From Farysia itapuensis (lineage: Eukaryota > Basidiomycota > Ustilaginomycetes > Ustilaginales > Ustilaginaceae), in the NCBI GenBank assembly GCA_023212645.1, contig JALBYC010000050.1, forward strand, positions 1 to 25,618: a DNA stretch of 25,618 nucleotides. The letters run 5' to 3'. Below the pieces are notes generated by a model. That model searched no databases. It had not been told where the DNA came from and worked only from the letters and a program-made list of their open reading frames with translations. Shown one piece after another: positions 14,278 through 23,301 of this stretch; within the stretch, counting starts at the first letter, position 1, and each line of letters starts with the position of its first letter. The translations under genes were made by a program, and so were the position numbers.

Positions 14278-16163
14278 TTAAGAAGAAGAAGTGGCGGCCA
14301 ATCGTCGGGCAAACTCCACGAGGGAGCGCACAGGACGGCCCGTGAGGTTCTTGCCCTGGTAGTCGTTAGCTGTCGTACCTGTAGCTTCCTATAATCAGCG
14401 AACACACACATGTCAATTTCCTTTGTTCAGGCCCAAAAAAAGTTTGTTGAGACTTACCATGCTTCCGGCGATGTCGAGATGTGCGTATCGGACAGTGGGT
14501 GCAGCTCCACCTCGTTCTCCAAGACCGACGACGAACTGTTTGAGGAAGATGGCAGCGGTGGCACTTCCGGCAGCTCGGCCACCGGTGTTGACCAGGTCGG
14601 CAGAAGGACCCGTGATCTGCTTGAGGTAGGTGTCGCTGAGGGGCATTCGCCAGAAGGGATCAGCTTCAGCTTCTCCAGCCGCCTTGAGCTCCTTCCACAA
14701 GCTGTCAGACTCGGTGAAAGCGGCAGAGTACACATCACCCAGGGCAATCACGCAGGCGCCGGTCAGAGTGGCGGCGTCAATGATGGTGTGAGGCTTGTAC
14801 TTCTCGGATGCATAGGTGAGAGCATCGGCCAGCACAAGACGTCCCTCGGCATCCGTGTTGTCAACCTACGCGAAAAGCAAATTCGTGTCAGCGATACGGT
14901 GGGACAATGAATCAATCAGGAGAACATACCTCGATGGTCAGGCCGTTTTTGGCAACGACAATGTCGCCGGGCTTGGTCGCTTTGCCCGAAGGCATGTTTT
15001 CAGTGAGCGGCGTGACAGTGACCAGGTTGATCGGCAGGCCAAGGCGAGCAATAGCCAGAGTTGAGGCCACAACAGCAGCAGCACCGCCCATGTCGGCTCT
15101 CATCAGCTTCATGCCAGCCGATGGCTTGATGCTGATTCCTCCCGTGTCAAAGGTAATGCCCTGTCATGGAAAGTAGCAGTCAGCAAAGAGTTCATGTGTT
15201 GCGGTCACAAAGCTAACTCACCTTGCCAACAAAGGCAAGTGGGGTAGCGTCATTGTCGGGAGCACCCTTGTAGATGATCTCGAGGAACTTGGCCGGCTCG
15301 TCGGTGCCGGCAACGACAGACAAGAACGATCCCATTTTCTGCTCTTTGGCCCACTCCTCGTCGTGCACATTGACGATTGTGTTGGGCAGGTTCTTGAATG
15401 CGGCAGTGACTCTCTGGCAGAAGATGGTAGGGGTCATCTCGTTGGCTGGGGTCTCTTTAAGCTCACGAGCCCAGTTCTGGGCTTGAGCGTAGACCTCGCC
15501 CGTGTGCCAGCTCAGAGGAACGCTGCTTTGAATCTCATCGCCGGTGTCCTTGAGCTGCTTCTTGGCAGATTCATCGGCAGCGCCTTCGAGAGGAACGACG
15601 GTGATCTCTTTGCCGCCTTGCAGCTCAGCAGGCTTGCCGTGAGCGTGGGCCTTGCCGCGGGTCAAGAAGTGGTTAAAGTTCCACAGTCCGAGCGTAGCAC
15701 CGACGGCGGCAGCGTGAGGGCTGCCCATATCATCCACGGCAATGGAACGCTGAGCAAGGGCGTCAGCCTTGTCGTCAGGGCCGGTACCGACGTCTCGGAT
15801 AGCCTTGACTCCCTTGGCAGCCGCCAGACGAACTCGTTCCAGCTTCTCATTTCGCAAGAAAGTCGTCTCGGCGGGCAAGACATCAGGAGCGGTGGTAGGT
15901 GCTGCTTTCTGCTCGCCAAGCGAGAGGGCAGCGACGGGAGTGCCATTGTCAGGGTAAAACACTCGAAGATCGTTGAATCGCGAGCTGGAAGCTCGAGATA
16001 GCTTCCACTGCGCCGAGACATCGACATTCTTGGCGGTGGCAGCGCCGTTGGTGTCCACACCAACCACGATTCCGGCAACGTTGCTAGCAGAAGAAGACAT
16101 GGTACGTGTCCTGCTTGATGAAATGACTGAGCGTAGGAGCGTACGAGATGCCAATTGCTGCAT
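14278..16163 (-). CDS. M17 family leucyl aminopeptidase
   Basis: Four exons on the minus strand: 15222-16163, 14930-15160, 14458-14865 and 14278-14388, with introns of 61, 64 and 69 nt starting GTGAGT, GTATGT and GTAAGT. The spliced product is 563 residues from the first ATG (16163) or 542 from the in-frame ATG at 16100. The dinuclear metal site is intact: Lys314, Asp319, Asp337, Asp396 and Glu398, with catalytic Lys326 and Arg400. Their spacings match those of bovine lens leucine aminopeptidase exactly (5, 18, 59 and 2), and the NTDAEGRL signature is present. The enzyme removes N-terminal residues, preferably Leu, from peptides using two metal ions, normally as a hexamer in cytosol or mitochondria. 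The C-terminal exon ends in Ser-Ser-Ser. The first 21 residues are rich in Arg and Ser and lack acids, like a mitochondrial presequence, so the two starts may give differently located forms. Confidence 0.93.
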
Positions 16164-17238
16164 CGAGTTATATGGGCAGGAAGAAAAAACGCTCGGTCCA
16201 CCACTGCTCGGCTGGATCGGCTGTCGGACGTCCGAAAAAATAATACAACGCAGCAAGGCGTCTTCATGCGTCTTTGCCTTTTCGCTCTCCCATTCACAGT
16301 CTCGCCCAACGGCCGGACCTTGTTGATATCAGCTACAGGTTGAGTGTTGTGAGGTTGCTTGACTGATCTTGCGTGTGTCAGGCTCGCTGTGAGCCGATGT
16401 TCGCGTGATCAGCCTAAAACCTTCTCGTCTTAAAACACGGCTCGATCTTAGTGATGTGTTGTTCAGTACATGACAGTCGTATGAAAGAGGATAGCGCTTT
16501 GTCATTGATCAGGACACAGCGAGCAATGCTCTAGCTGAAGCAGAGCTTGCTTGACGCAGCTTCGGGGGGTCTCAAAGGGGGACTGAGTTTGTATTCCTCG
16601 TGGTTTGGGCTGCGCACAAAACATTCGCAGAAAGACACAAAACAAAGCGTTCTGCTAGCTGAGGGTATGGATCGTCTGTTTCTGAGCTCTGCAGCTACAG
16701 CCCGGTAGAGTCCAGCTCCTGAAGAGACGAGAGAGGGAGGAAGCTCGCTGTCGGACCGATGCCACGACTTTCTCGCAGGCGACGTTGGCACGACCCGCCT
16801 GACGCATCAGCGGTCACAGATCGCAAATAGCTGCGTCTCCTTGGACTCTTCACGGTGCCGCCGTAGCCGCATTTATTCTAGCTACTAGAAAGCTGTTGGA
16901 CATGTGGCAGTACACGGTGGATGAGAAAGACTGATCGTTATCGTTACTTTGAAAATGACGGATAGGCTCTATGCAGGAAAGAACATGCTCTAGAGCGTCG
17001 AGCAGCCTGCTATGTACTATATGTACCAGGGATAGACCACAAGCAAGGTGGAGATGAGGTATGAGGCCATGTCAGTCAAGCGTTGGACAGTGCCAAAACT
17101 CGGAACTCAATTCCGACATTTTGAAGCATGCGTGTGTGCCCCGACTGCCACCAAGCTAACTTCGCTAAACTACATCATCCATCGAGGATCTTGACCACAC
17201 ACTGGTGACCAATCTAAGAGAAGTCCAGCGCTCTCGGC
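16164..17238. other. Divergent intergenic region, 1.07 kb, no gene seen
   Basis: The region lies between the aminopeptidase (minus) and the orphan gene (plus), so it should hold both promoters. The longest open frame (minus, 16531-16791) lacks an ATG start and has no recognisable content. Visible elements are a perfect 12-base palindrome at 16224-16235 and an inverted repeat at 16876-16890 (TTCTAG, three bases, CTAGAA). Confidence 0.6.
16224..16235. promoter_or_regulatory. Perfect palindrome TCGGACGTCCGA, candidate factor site
   Basis: The 12 bases read the same on both strands and form CGG-N4-CCG around a GACGTC core, 61 bases upstream of the first aminopeptidase ATG. Inverted CGG half-sites are typical of fungal Zn2Cys6 dimers, and GACGTC resembles a bZIP/CRE core. 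A related TCGGACCGA lies near 16752. The function is inferred; chance is possible. Confidence 0.35.
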
Positions 17239-18306
17239 ATGATGTTGGCCTCATCTGCTGAAGCAGATCAGAAACCAGAATGCAAGCCAAAAGAAAAGAC
17301 AGCTCTCGAGCAGTATTTCGATGCGATCGTCAGTCTTCCCGACGTCAGGATGGTTGACACTGATCTCAGCATTGCAGCCATGAGAAACAATTTGATCGAT
17401 ACAACATCCGTGCACCTGGTCCTTGCAAAAGAGACACAAGGAATCGCTGAGGCTGTCGTTCACCGATTTGTGGGACGCGAGCTTGCCTTAAAGCTAAACT
17501 GCTTTTTCATGGAGCCTGTCAGCACATTCTCTTGCTTAAGGGCCACCGCTTTAGTGCACTCCCTCGGCAAGTGGCTCGAGAAACATGACGAAGGACATCA
17601 AGTGACCAACAGCGAGCTGCGGGCATTCCTAGTTTCTGGAGCAAGTTTGGCGAAGTGGTTTCACAAGGAAGATGCTTTTCGCTATGGGACTGTCAGTACG
17701 TGCTTGTGCCCATTGACAACGTATCTGCAGTTCGTCGTCAGCGACACACGCACTGCACAATGGGCAAAGGCTGTGGCGGACACTCTAGCGGGGAAGTTGG
17801 ATGCATCACCCCTCGCCTTCGCTTGGACCTGGGCACGCAACGCCCCACATATCGGCAGACAAACTGCTGATGTTGTGGCACTTGTGACGATGGGGCGCTA
17901 CGTCTGCAAGGAAATGATGTTCTTGCCTGGACGACTGAAGAAGGAGCAGCTTCGTCTTGCAAAGAGCCGAGGATCTTCTCTAGCAAAGGTGATCAACTTT
18001 TCCCTCTCCTGGACAGGCATGCAGCTGCAGTCTGAACAAGAAGTGCAAGACAAGCTGGAGCTCGCACGCAAGCTAGCTGACCTTGAGGAGCTTTTGGCAA
18101 GCTTGAGCTCCGTCTTAGCTTCGCTCATTCAGAAGAGCGATCAGTACGCGCTGATACTAGCAGACCAGAACGCCGCGCGGAAGCGTGACGAACTTGCTCT
18201 TGCCATCCGCCTTGAGGCTGAAATCATCTTTGGCAAGTCTGAGATGCTCATTCCCTCCGACCTGATCCCGGCAATCGATGGTCTGGCGCAGCCGTCGAAG
18301 ACCTAA
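17239..18306 (+). CDS. Hypothetical protein, 355 residues, unrecognised family
   Basis: A single open frame from tandem ATG codons at 17239 and 17242 to TAA, long enough and with codon use good enough to be real. I do not recognise the family. The protein appears mostly helical, with a charged N-terminus (Lys/Glu-rich, about 10-25), mixed amphipathic helices through the middle, a basic patch (RLKKEQLRLAKSRGSS, about 234-249) and a strongly helical, Leu/Glu/Lys-rich C-terminal segment (about 265-300) suited to coiled-coil pairing. No signal peptide, clear membrane segment or catalytic motif is seen. It is the only intact gene in the low-density middle of the window, between a conserved aminopeptidase and a broken gene. 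A lineage-specific or fast-evolving smut gene is my inference. An additional intron cannot be excluded, but none is needed. Confidence 0.65.
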   Translation: MMLASSAEADQKPECKPKEKTALEQYFDAIVSLPDVRMVDTDLSIAAMRNNLIDTTSVHLVLAKETQGIAEAVVHRFVGRELALKLNCFFMEPVSTFSCLRATALVHSLGKWLEKHDEGHQVTNSELRAFLVSGASLAKWFHKEDAFRYGTVSTCLCPLTTYLQFVVSDTRTAQWAKAVADTLAGKLDASPLAFAWTWARNAPHIGRQTADVVALVTMGRYVCKEMMFLPGRLKKEQLRLAKSRGSSLAKVINFSLSWTGMQLQSEQEVQDKLELARKLADLEELLASLSSVLASLIQKSDQYALILADQNAARKRDELALAIRLEAEIIFGKSEMLIPSDLIPAIDGLAQPSKT

Positions 18307-19209
18307 GAGCTGCAGCGTCTGGCAACTGACACAATTATCGTTTTCATGTTGCCACATTCACCTTGCGTGGCAATTGACGAAGATTCAGTAAGACGACTGC
18401 GAGCAAGGCCAGAGCGTTCCTATCTCTGAGCGACAACGGCGCCACCGAAGACTGGCGTAGCTGCTTTGTCGGATCTGGCTTTCACGTCTTGGCGCTCGGC
18501 GACATACCTCTTCTAGACTCTCGGATGGTCATCTCGTCTAGGTGCTCGGACGGTCACCTTGTCTTGGGCGTAATTTTCATACTCACGCCAACAACCCATC
18601 TTCGCTTTCTTTGGATCTGGCTTTGGCTGGTCTGGTTATGGTATTCATCAATCTCTCAGAAGGATTTAGTACCGTCTGCCTGCTGCTGTCACCAGGGTTG
18701 TTATTTCTTGTTCCTTGGCGACTTTGCATGGACGGACTGTGACTTTGTATCTTGTCTCTCTCTTCTTTCTCTTCCCAGAGTTGACCTCAGGTTTGCGTCT
18801 ATCGTTCCGTCTACAATCTGGGTAACATACGTCGCCCTCTTCTCCGCTGTGACATTTCCGAGCATTGCTTTTGAGCCCGAGGTCATAGACTATAGATCCA
18901 GATGGCCCGGACGTGGCTCTTGCCCAATGTATTGGCGCCCTTTAGGTAGCTCTCGCCAAACGCAACTAAAGCAGATCAGAGGTGTTTTGTTGTCGGTAAT
19001 GACATTGTACATCGATTGCGTCGAGCTTATTGTGCACTGTGTCGAGGTTGAGGGATGTTAAAATCAGCACTTGACACGCGTTGACACCTTCAAAGATTCG
19101 GCTATGCACGTCACCCCTCCTTCGCTCTTATACGTCGCACAAAGGTTTTCTTCTCCTCTCATCACAGAAACAAAATAGTCGCTCAAACTGGTCTGTAAGC
19201 TGTAGCGTA
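18307..19209. other. Intergenic, 0.9 kb, no supported gene
   Basis: The largest frame here (plus, 18489-19061, 190 residues) begins with TTG, is rich in Trp, Cys and Leu, and shows no family features, so I do not call it. The stretch should hold the 3' ends of the convergent flanking genes. T- and C-rich segments occur between 18590 and 18790. Confidence 0.55.
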
Positions 19210-20565
19210 TCATCTATTATTGAGCACTGCAGCTACAGAGTGGTAGATGTTGGCCAAAGACGAGGCAATGGAGCGAGTTCCCTTGAAGACCAAGTCGACC
19301 AATTTCTTGCTGAAGGCCTGGCATAGATCGCCTGCGGCCTCGGACCTTTCGACGGTCCATCGTCCCCCCTGCAGCCTGTTGAGGACTACAGTAAACACTT
19401 CGTCACTGCTCAGGCCCCGCGCCAGCCCTTGCGCACCGTTTGAGACGATGCTGGCTGCGACCTTCCATGCCACTCGACAAATGCACCAAAGTCGACCCAT
19501 TGAGCATCAGAAAGCGAGAGAGCATCACCATCTTGGCTTCGTCCGTCGCGTTCAGAGCTTTGATGGTCATGAACGTTGTCGGAGACAGGACGAGGAAGGA
19601 CGCAGCGGTGTGGAGGTTGGAAAGGGCGGCAGCAAGGTTGCCTGGCATGCTGAGAAAGAGGTCATCTCTCAGCATCGCACAGAAGGTATGCAAGAAATGC
19701 TTGGTGCTCTGCAATTCTCGCAACTTCTGGCGAATGCTGTCGTCTTCTTCGTTGTCTAGCCACCTGTACACACCTGAGACTGTGCCAGCCTGGTGAGACA
19801 GTCTCTGGTGGGTACACCAGAGAGGAACGACCGAGAGCGCGCAGATTTGTCCGCTTGCCGCGCTTACGTAGGCGGTGGACGAGTTCCATCCTCCCAGAAC
19901 GGCGGCGACAGCTACGAGAACGTCCATGGCCGAGGCCATGGAAAATGCTTGACGGGACGTGGCAACAATCTGATCGGCTTCCAGATTGAAGCCACGTCCG
20001 ATTCTTCTAATGCCACGCCCTACCATGGCTCCGGCGACAAGTGGTAGAGCTGTGCTTGAGAAGTGCGCAGCTACCATTGTGCCGAAGCGGTGAAGGGTTC
20101 GACCCTCGCCAAATGTAGCCAGAGCTGACATGGCGTACATTTGGATGAGGGCATTGGCAAACACCGGCAGGGAGCTTAGCAGCGAAGCCACAGGCAGACA
20201 AAAGAAGTCTCTCCGAACGCAGCCAGGACGATGGCAACCCGGAACTGCGCCAGTGTGTTGAGCGCAAGCGGGAGGCCCGCGATGAATGAAGTCACGGCAA
20301 GGCAGAAAAGGTCTCTTCTGCTTGCCGCTTTGACCAACTCTTCGACGTCATTTGGTAGAGTGACGGGAGCTTAACTTCTGTTCGATGATGGATCCCGGCA
20401 AAGACTGTTCATCACGGGGCTAATCGATTTGAGAGACGACGCAGAGAGTCAGAAATGTTGTTCACTCCATGATCTGGACAGGTGACCCTGTTAACGACGT
20501 ATGAAGAGAACTTACAAGTATTGTACATCAACGAAGGTAGAGTCTGGTGCCAAAGGTCGGAGCAT
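19210..20565 (-). pseudogene. Degenerate or mis-assembled gene of unknown family, helical, possibly membrane-associated
   Basis: Coding-like sequence on the minus strand lies in several frames. Frame A (about 19490-20230) encodes an Ala/Leu-rich helical protein with hydrophobic segments (SSTALPLVAGAMVG; MDVLVAVAAVLGGW; ICALSVVPLWC), then a charged stretch (WLDNEEDDSIRQKLREL). Near 19470-19500 the good reading moves to frame B, one base along, giving about 80 more plausible residues (KVAASIVSNGAQGL to VAAVLNNR) before TGA at 19210. Staying in frame A ends quickly in unlikely sequence. Upstream, at about 20206-20370, a third frame encodes a segment resembling the start of frame A, which lacks a good ATG. 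A possible first exon (ATG 20565, MLRPLAPDSTFVDVQY, then GTAAGT at 20515) lies further upstream, but its phase does not fit simply. A decayed or recombined gene is the best reading; base errors or an unusual intron are alternatives. The family is unknown. Confidence 0.5.
20102..20309 (-). repeat. Diverged tandem duplication, about 104-bp unit, two copies
   Basis: Two adjacent copies, offset by 104 bases (GTG landmarks at 20295 and 20191), encode related segments in different frames: RDLFCLAVTSFIAGLPLALN and RDFFCLPVASLLSSLPVFAN, both continuing to a shared Leu-Ala-x-Phe-Gly-Glu. Over 29 aligned codons from the GTG, about 12 residues are identical and most others are conservative, while the DNA is only about half identical. 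Because 104 is not a multiple of three, the copies cannot be read in one frame without splicing. Confidence 0.6.
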
Positions 20566-21786
20566 TCTGGACGGAGCAACAGATGGGGTGGTCAGAGCTG
20601 GTCAAGAGGAATGCCCTTCAGCGCTAGAGCGAGCAGGAGAGACGAGGTGGGAAAGGATGGGGGATGCAGTGCTCCTTGGAAAAGTACCAAGTTTATAAGC
20701 CTTTGCTCATAGAGGAAGAAACGGTGAGCAATCCTTCACAGATAGCAAGTTCGTGTGCAAGAGTGCCTTGTGAGCTGTCGTGTGTGCTGGGAGAGTGGCT
20801 GCCAACGTCATTTGCTAAGAGACTACGCCAACCTTATGCACAGACTGAGCTTCCACATGACTGAGCCAGATGAAGTTGCACGAAAATCGAACCTCGAAAC
20901 GTAGACCTGCCTGAACATTGCTATCTATGGCTACAGTGGACGAAGCTCGATTCAAAAAGATCTTCCAAGCGATTGTGATACAGGAGAGCAAGTGCACGGA
21001 GCAACTTGCTGGCGTACAGCGCAGCAAAGACTAATTGGGTGATGATGAAGCTCTTGTGTGCAACGACTTTTCCATGTCGCGCAGAATAGCGACAGTCTCA
21101 ATCGTACACAGCCTTTGCACACTTGACGTTGTGTTCCGAGGTCTGCGTCTGTCTGTGTCTCGGTGAGCTTGAGCAGAGTGGGCGAGTGCTCCAATACAAG
21201 GAAGGATACATCTCGCCACTGCGCGGAGCACTTCGACTCCAAGCAAACTTTCTACGCCAGAACCTTGCTGAACTATTGCGTGATTGCTATCAAGCAACCG
21301 TGCTGGGTCATCCGGTAGAATTGTTGCTCTACAGCGACCAGAGCCGTGCTAGTATGCTCGGCGAATATGCCGATCAACACATTTGGCCAACCGTGGCGTA
21401 GTATTGCAGCATTAACGCTTGTCGCCTGATGTCGTGTATCACAGTGTGCAGTGCAGACTGCTTGTGCAGGCTCCATCGTCGAGATGAACAAGGCGATCAC
21501 CGTGCTGGGTCCATGGCGCAGTTCACTTGCCTTCTGCAGCCGCGCTTTCGAGACACTGCCCAGTTGTAATGATGTGAAGACATGGTTCGAGCTTACATAA
21601 TAGGCATCCGATGTGAGTCGGCGTACGAGCTACGCATCACTTTGCTGGACATGCAGTCCCGCGCTAGTTCGGCGTAAGGATGGTTTGTTGGAGCTTCATT
21701 AGAGCACAGGCCGCTTTGACCCCTAAGGCAGTACATCCCTTTCTTTGCCCTGCCAGTGCGTTTCACGATGTCACCTACACTCCACG
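20566..21786. other. Intergenic, 1.2 kb, no supported gene
   Basis: Only short frames are present (under about 100 residues), mostly without ATG starts and with no recognisable motifs. The stretch should include the promoter of the MAG-like gene. No RNA gene or transposon end was found by eye. Confidence 0.55.
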
Positions 21787-22901
21787 ATGCAGCTGATTGT
21801 CCCCTTGCTTGCCACGCTGTTTGTAAGCGTTCAAGCGCAATCTGAAGCTCAAGTTATCAGTGGCGGTAAGATCGTTTTGAGAAGAGAGAGAGGAAAAAGG
21901 TGCAGATCTCTGACCTTGTTCTTCGTCACGTAGATGGGCCACCGGCTCCAAGCTTGACACGCACAGCAGCGGTGGGAAGCTGGACTCCCACCCCAGCGGC
22001 TGATGGGCTGCCTCCAGCCTCGCTGAACGGTATGGGTCGCACCATCTACATCAACAGTGCGACAGACTTCTGTCTTTTGATGCCTCCGGACACGAGCAAG
22101 GAAAATTTGGTGGACGCCGAAGCGTATGCAGTGTCGTACTGTACGAATCCTGTCAACGGAACGCGACCCATGCCTGATGGCTTCATCAAGACTGCTCACT
22201 TCCGCAAAACGCCAGATTACATCCAGATCTCGGGCACGTACGATGCTGCCGTCATGAACCTGGGTGCCAACGACTGCGGTGGAGAGTACGACAGTGAAGG
22301 TGCTGAAGGAATCGGCAATCCTGCCGGCGTCACGATGCGAAACGGAAGCTACTTTTCGCAGTTCCTCGGTGCGTGCGACATTCCAGGCAACCCTGTGTTC
22401 TGCCTGCGAATGTGTCCCGACTATGGCTACTGCCGAAACACGTTTGATCTGATGGGATGCCTGTAAGTGGAACGATTTCTAGTGGCTATGTACACGGCTG
22501 AACGTTCTGCATTGTACAGCTGGGTTATGCCGGGAGACTACAACGAGCCTGATGCGTTTACCAACTGCGAAGCAAATGCAGACCTACCAGTGGGGGTGTA
22601 CAATAGCAGCTACACATTCGCGCAGGGCCAGAGCGTGACACCGACTCCTGTCACGGCGCCAGCGTCTTCCAATTGTCGGACTGTCGCCTCCATGACGGCC
22701 AGTGGCGTGACCTATTCATGGAACCAAGCGGCAGCTGCTGCTACGTCCTCGAGCAGCAAATCCGGATCACCAAGCACAGCTGCTTCCACCCACACTTCCT
22801 CCCCTACCAAGAACGGCACGAAAGGCAATAGCTCTCGACTGGGACTTGCTGGAGCCACACTAGCGCTGACTGTATGCATTGGAGGCATGCTGCTGCTCTG
22901 A
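21787..22901 (+). CDS. Secreted MAG-like glycoprotein ('macrofage activating glycoprotein' family), probably GPI-anchored
   Basis: Three exons: 21787-21865, 21934-22462 and 22520-22901, giving 329 residues. The introns (68 and 57 nt) begin GTAAGA and GTAAGT, and the first has a CTGAC branch-like site. The product has a signal peptide (MQLIVPLLATLFVSVQAQ), then a Cys-containing core with hallmarks of this basidiomycete family: TDFCLLMPPD, VSYCTNPVNGTRPMPDG, TPDYIQISGTYD, FCLRMCPDY, MGCLWVMPGDYNEPDAFTNC and LPVGVY. Several N-glycosylation sequons are visible. A Ser/Thr-rich stem (about 265-310) precedes a C-terminal hydrophobic segment ending in Leu-Leu-Leu, as in GPI attachment signals. The family name comes from annotation in other basidiomycetes, and its biochemical role is unsettled. 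A cell-wall or surface location is inferred from the signals. No transmembrane segment is seen besides the terminal signal. Confidence 0.85.
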
Positions 22902-23301
22902 GTCAACGTGAGCATAGGTCGTAGATCCACATAGAGAAATGCTTCGATCGATCCCGATTGACCCGATCTGTGAGTGTTGGTTTGGTTGAATTTGAGCAAC
23001 GGCCAACGCGGGCTTGGGCTTGGGCTTGGCGCGCAGAAAGGGAATGAAAAGCAACAGCTGACTTGGCTTGACTTTGTCCAACACTCACTCACACTCGGAC
23101 CCTTTGTCGCGTTGTCGCTTACCTCCATTCCCCCTCTTGAAGCTGGATCTTCTTTGACTCGCTGGTCGGCTCTTTCCCTTGGCGTAAGTTTCCTTGCGCA
23201 GACGCGTGCTGAGATACCCACAGCTGCGTTGTTCTTTCTGTTGCCCCCTTTGTTGACATGCGGCTTGCCTTCATTTCGGGTCTGGTGTGTGCACAGCGAG
23301 T
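22902..23301 (+). promoter_or_regulatory. VTS1 upstream region with possible 5'-leader intron
   Basis: These 400 bases hold the 3' end of the MAG-like gene and the VTS1 promoter and leader. A GTAAGT donor at 23184 and a CACAG acceptor ending at 23296, five bases before the VTS1 ATG, could define a 113-nt leader intron with a TTGAC-type branch site near 23252. A hexamer GGGCTT repeats three times at about 23014-23031 between GCG-rich flanks. Leader splicing is inferred. Confidence 0.35.

Noticed and set aside
16531..16791. 86-residue minus-strand frame upstream of the aminopeptidase
   Set aside because: It starts at GTG, has no recognisable motif, and sits in an otherwise non-coding promoter region.
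17695..17735. GTACGT to CTGCAG, possible intron in the orphan gene
   Set aside because: It is only about 35 bases, too short for an intron here, and removing it would break the frame.
18489..19061. 190-residue plus-strand open frame
   Set aside because: It begins at TTG, is rich in Trp/Cys/Leu with no domain or signal features, and looks like chance opening in a pyrimidine-rich stretch.
19247..19759. 170-residue plus-strand frame starting with ATG
   Set aside because: It is antisense to much better coding-like sequence on the minus strand and has a composition typical of a reverse-strand shadow.
20076..20100. GGTTCGACCC, like a tRNA T-loop
   Set aside because: No acceptor stem, anticodon arm or D-arm surrounds it, and it lies in coding-like frame A (Gly-Glu-Gly-Arg-Thr).
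23014..23031. GGGCTT hexamer array as a telomere-like or G-quadruplex element
   Set aside because: Only three units are present and the unit differs from telomere repeats; with three GGG runs in the array a classical four-tract quadruplex is not formed.
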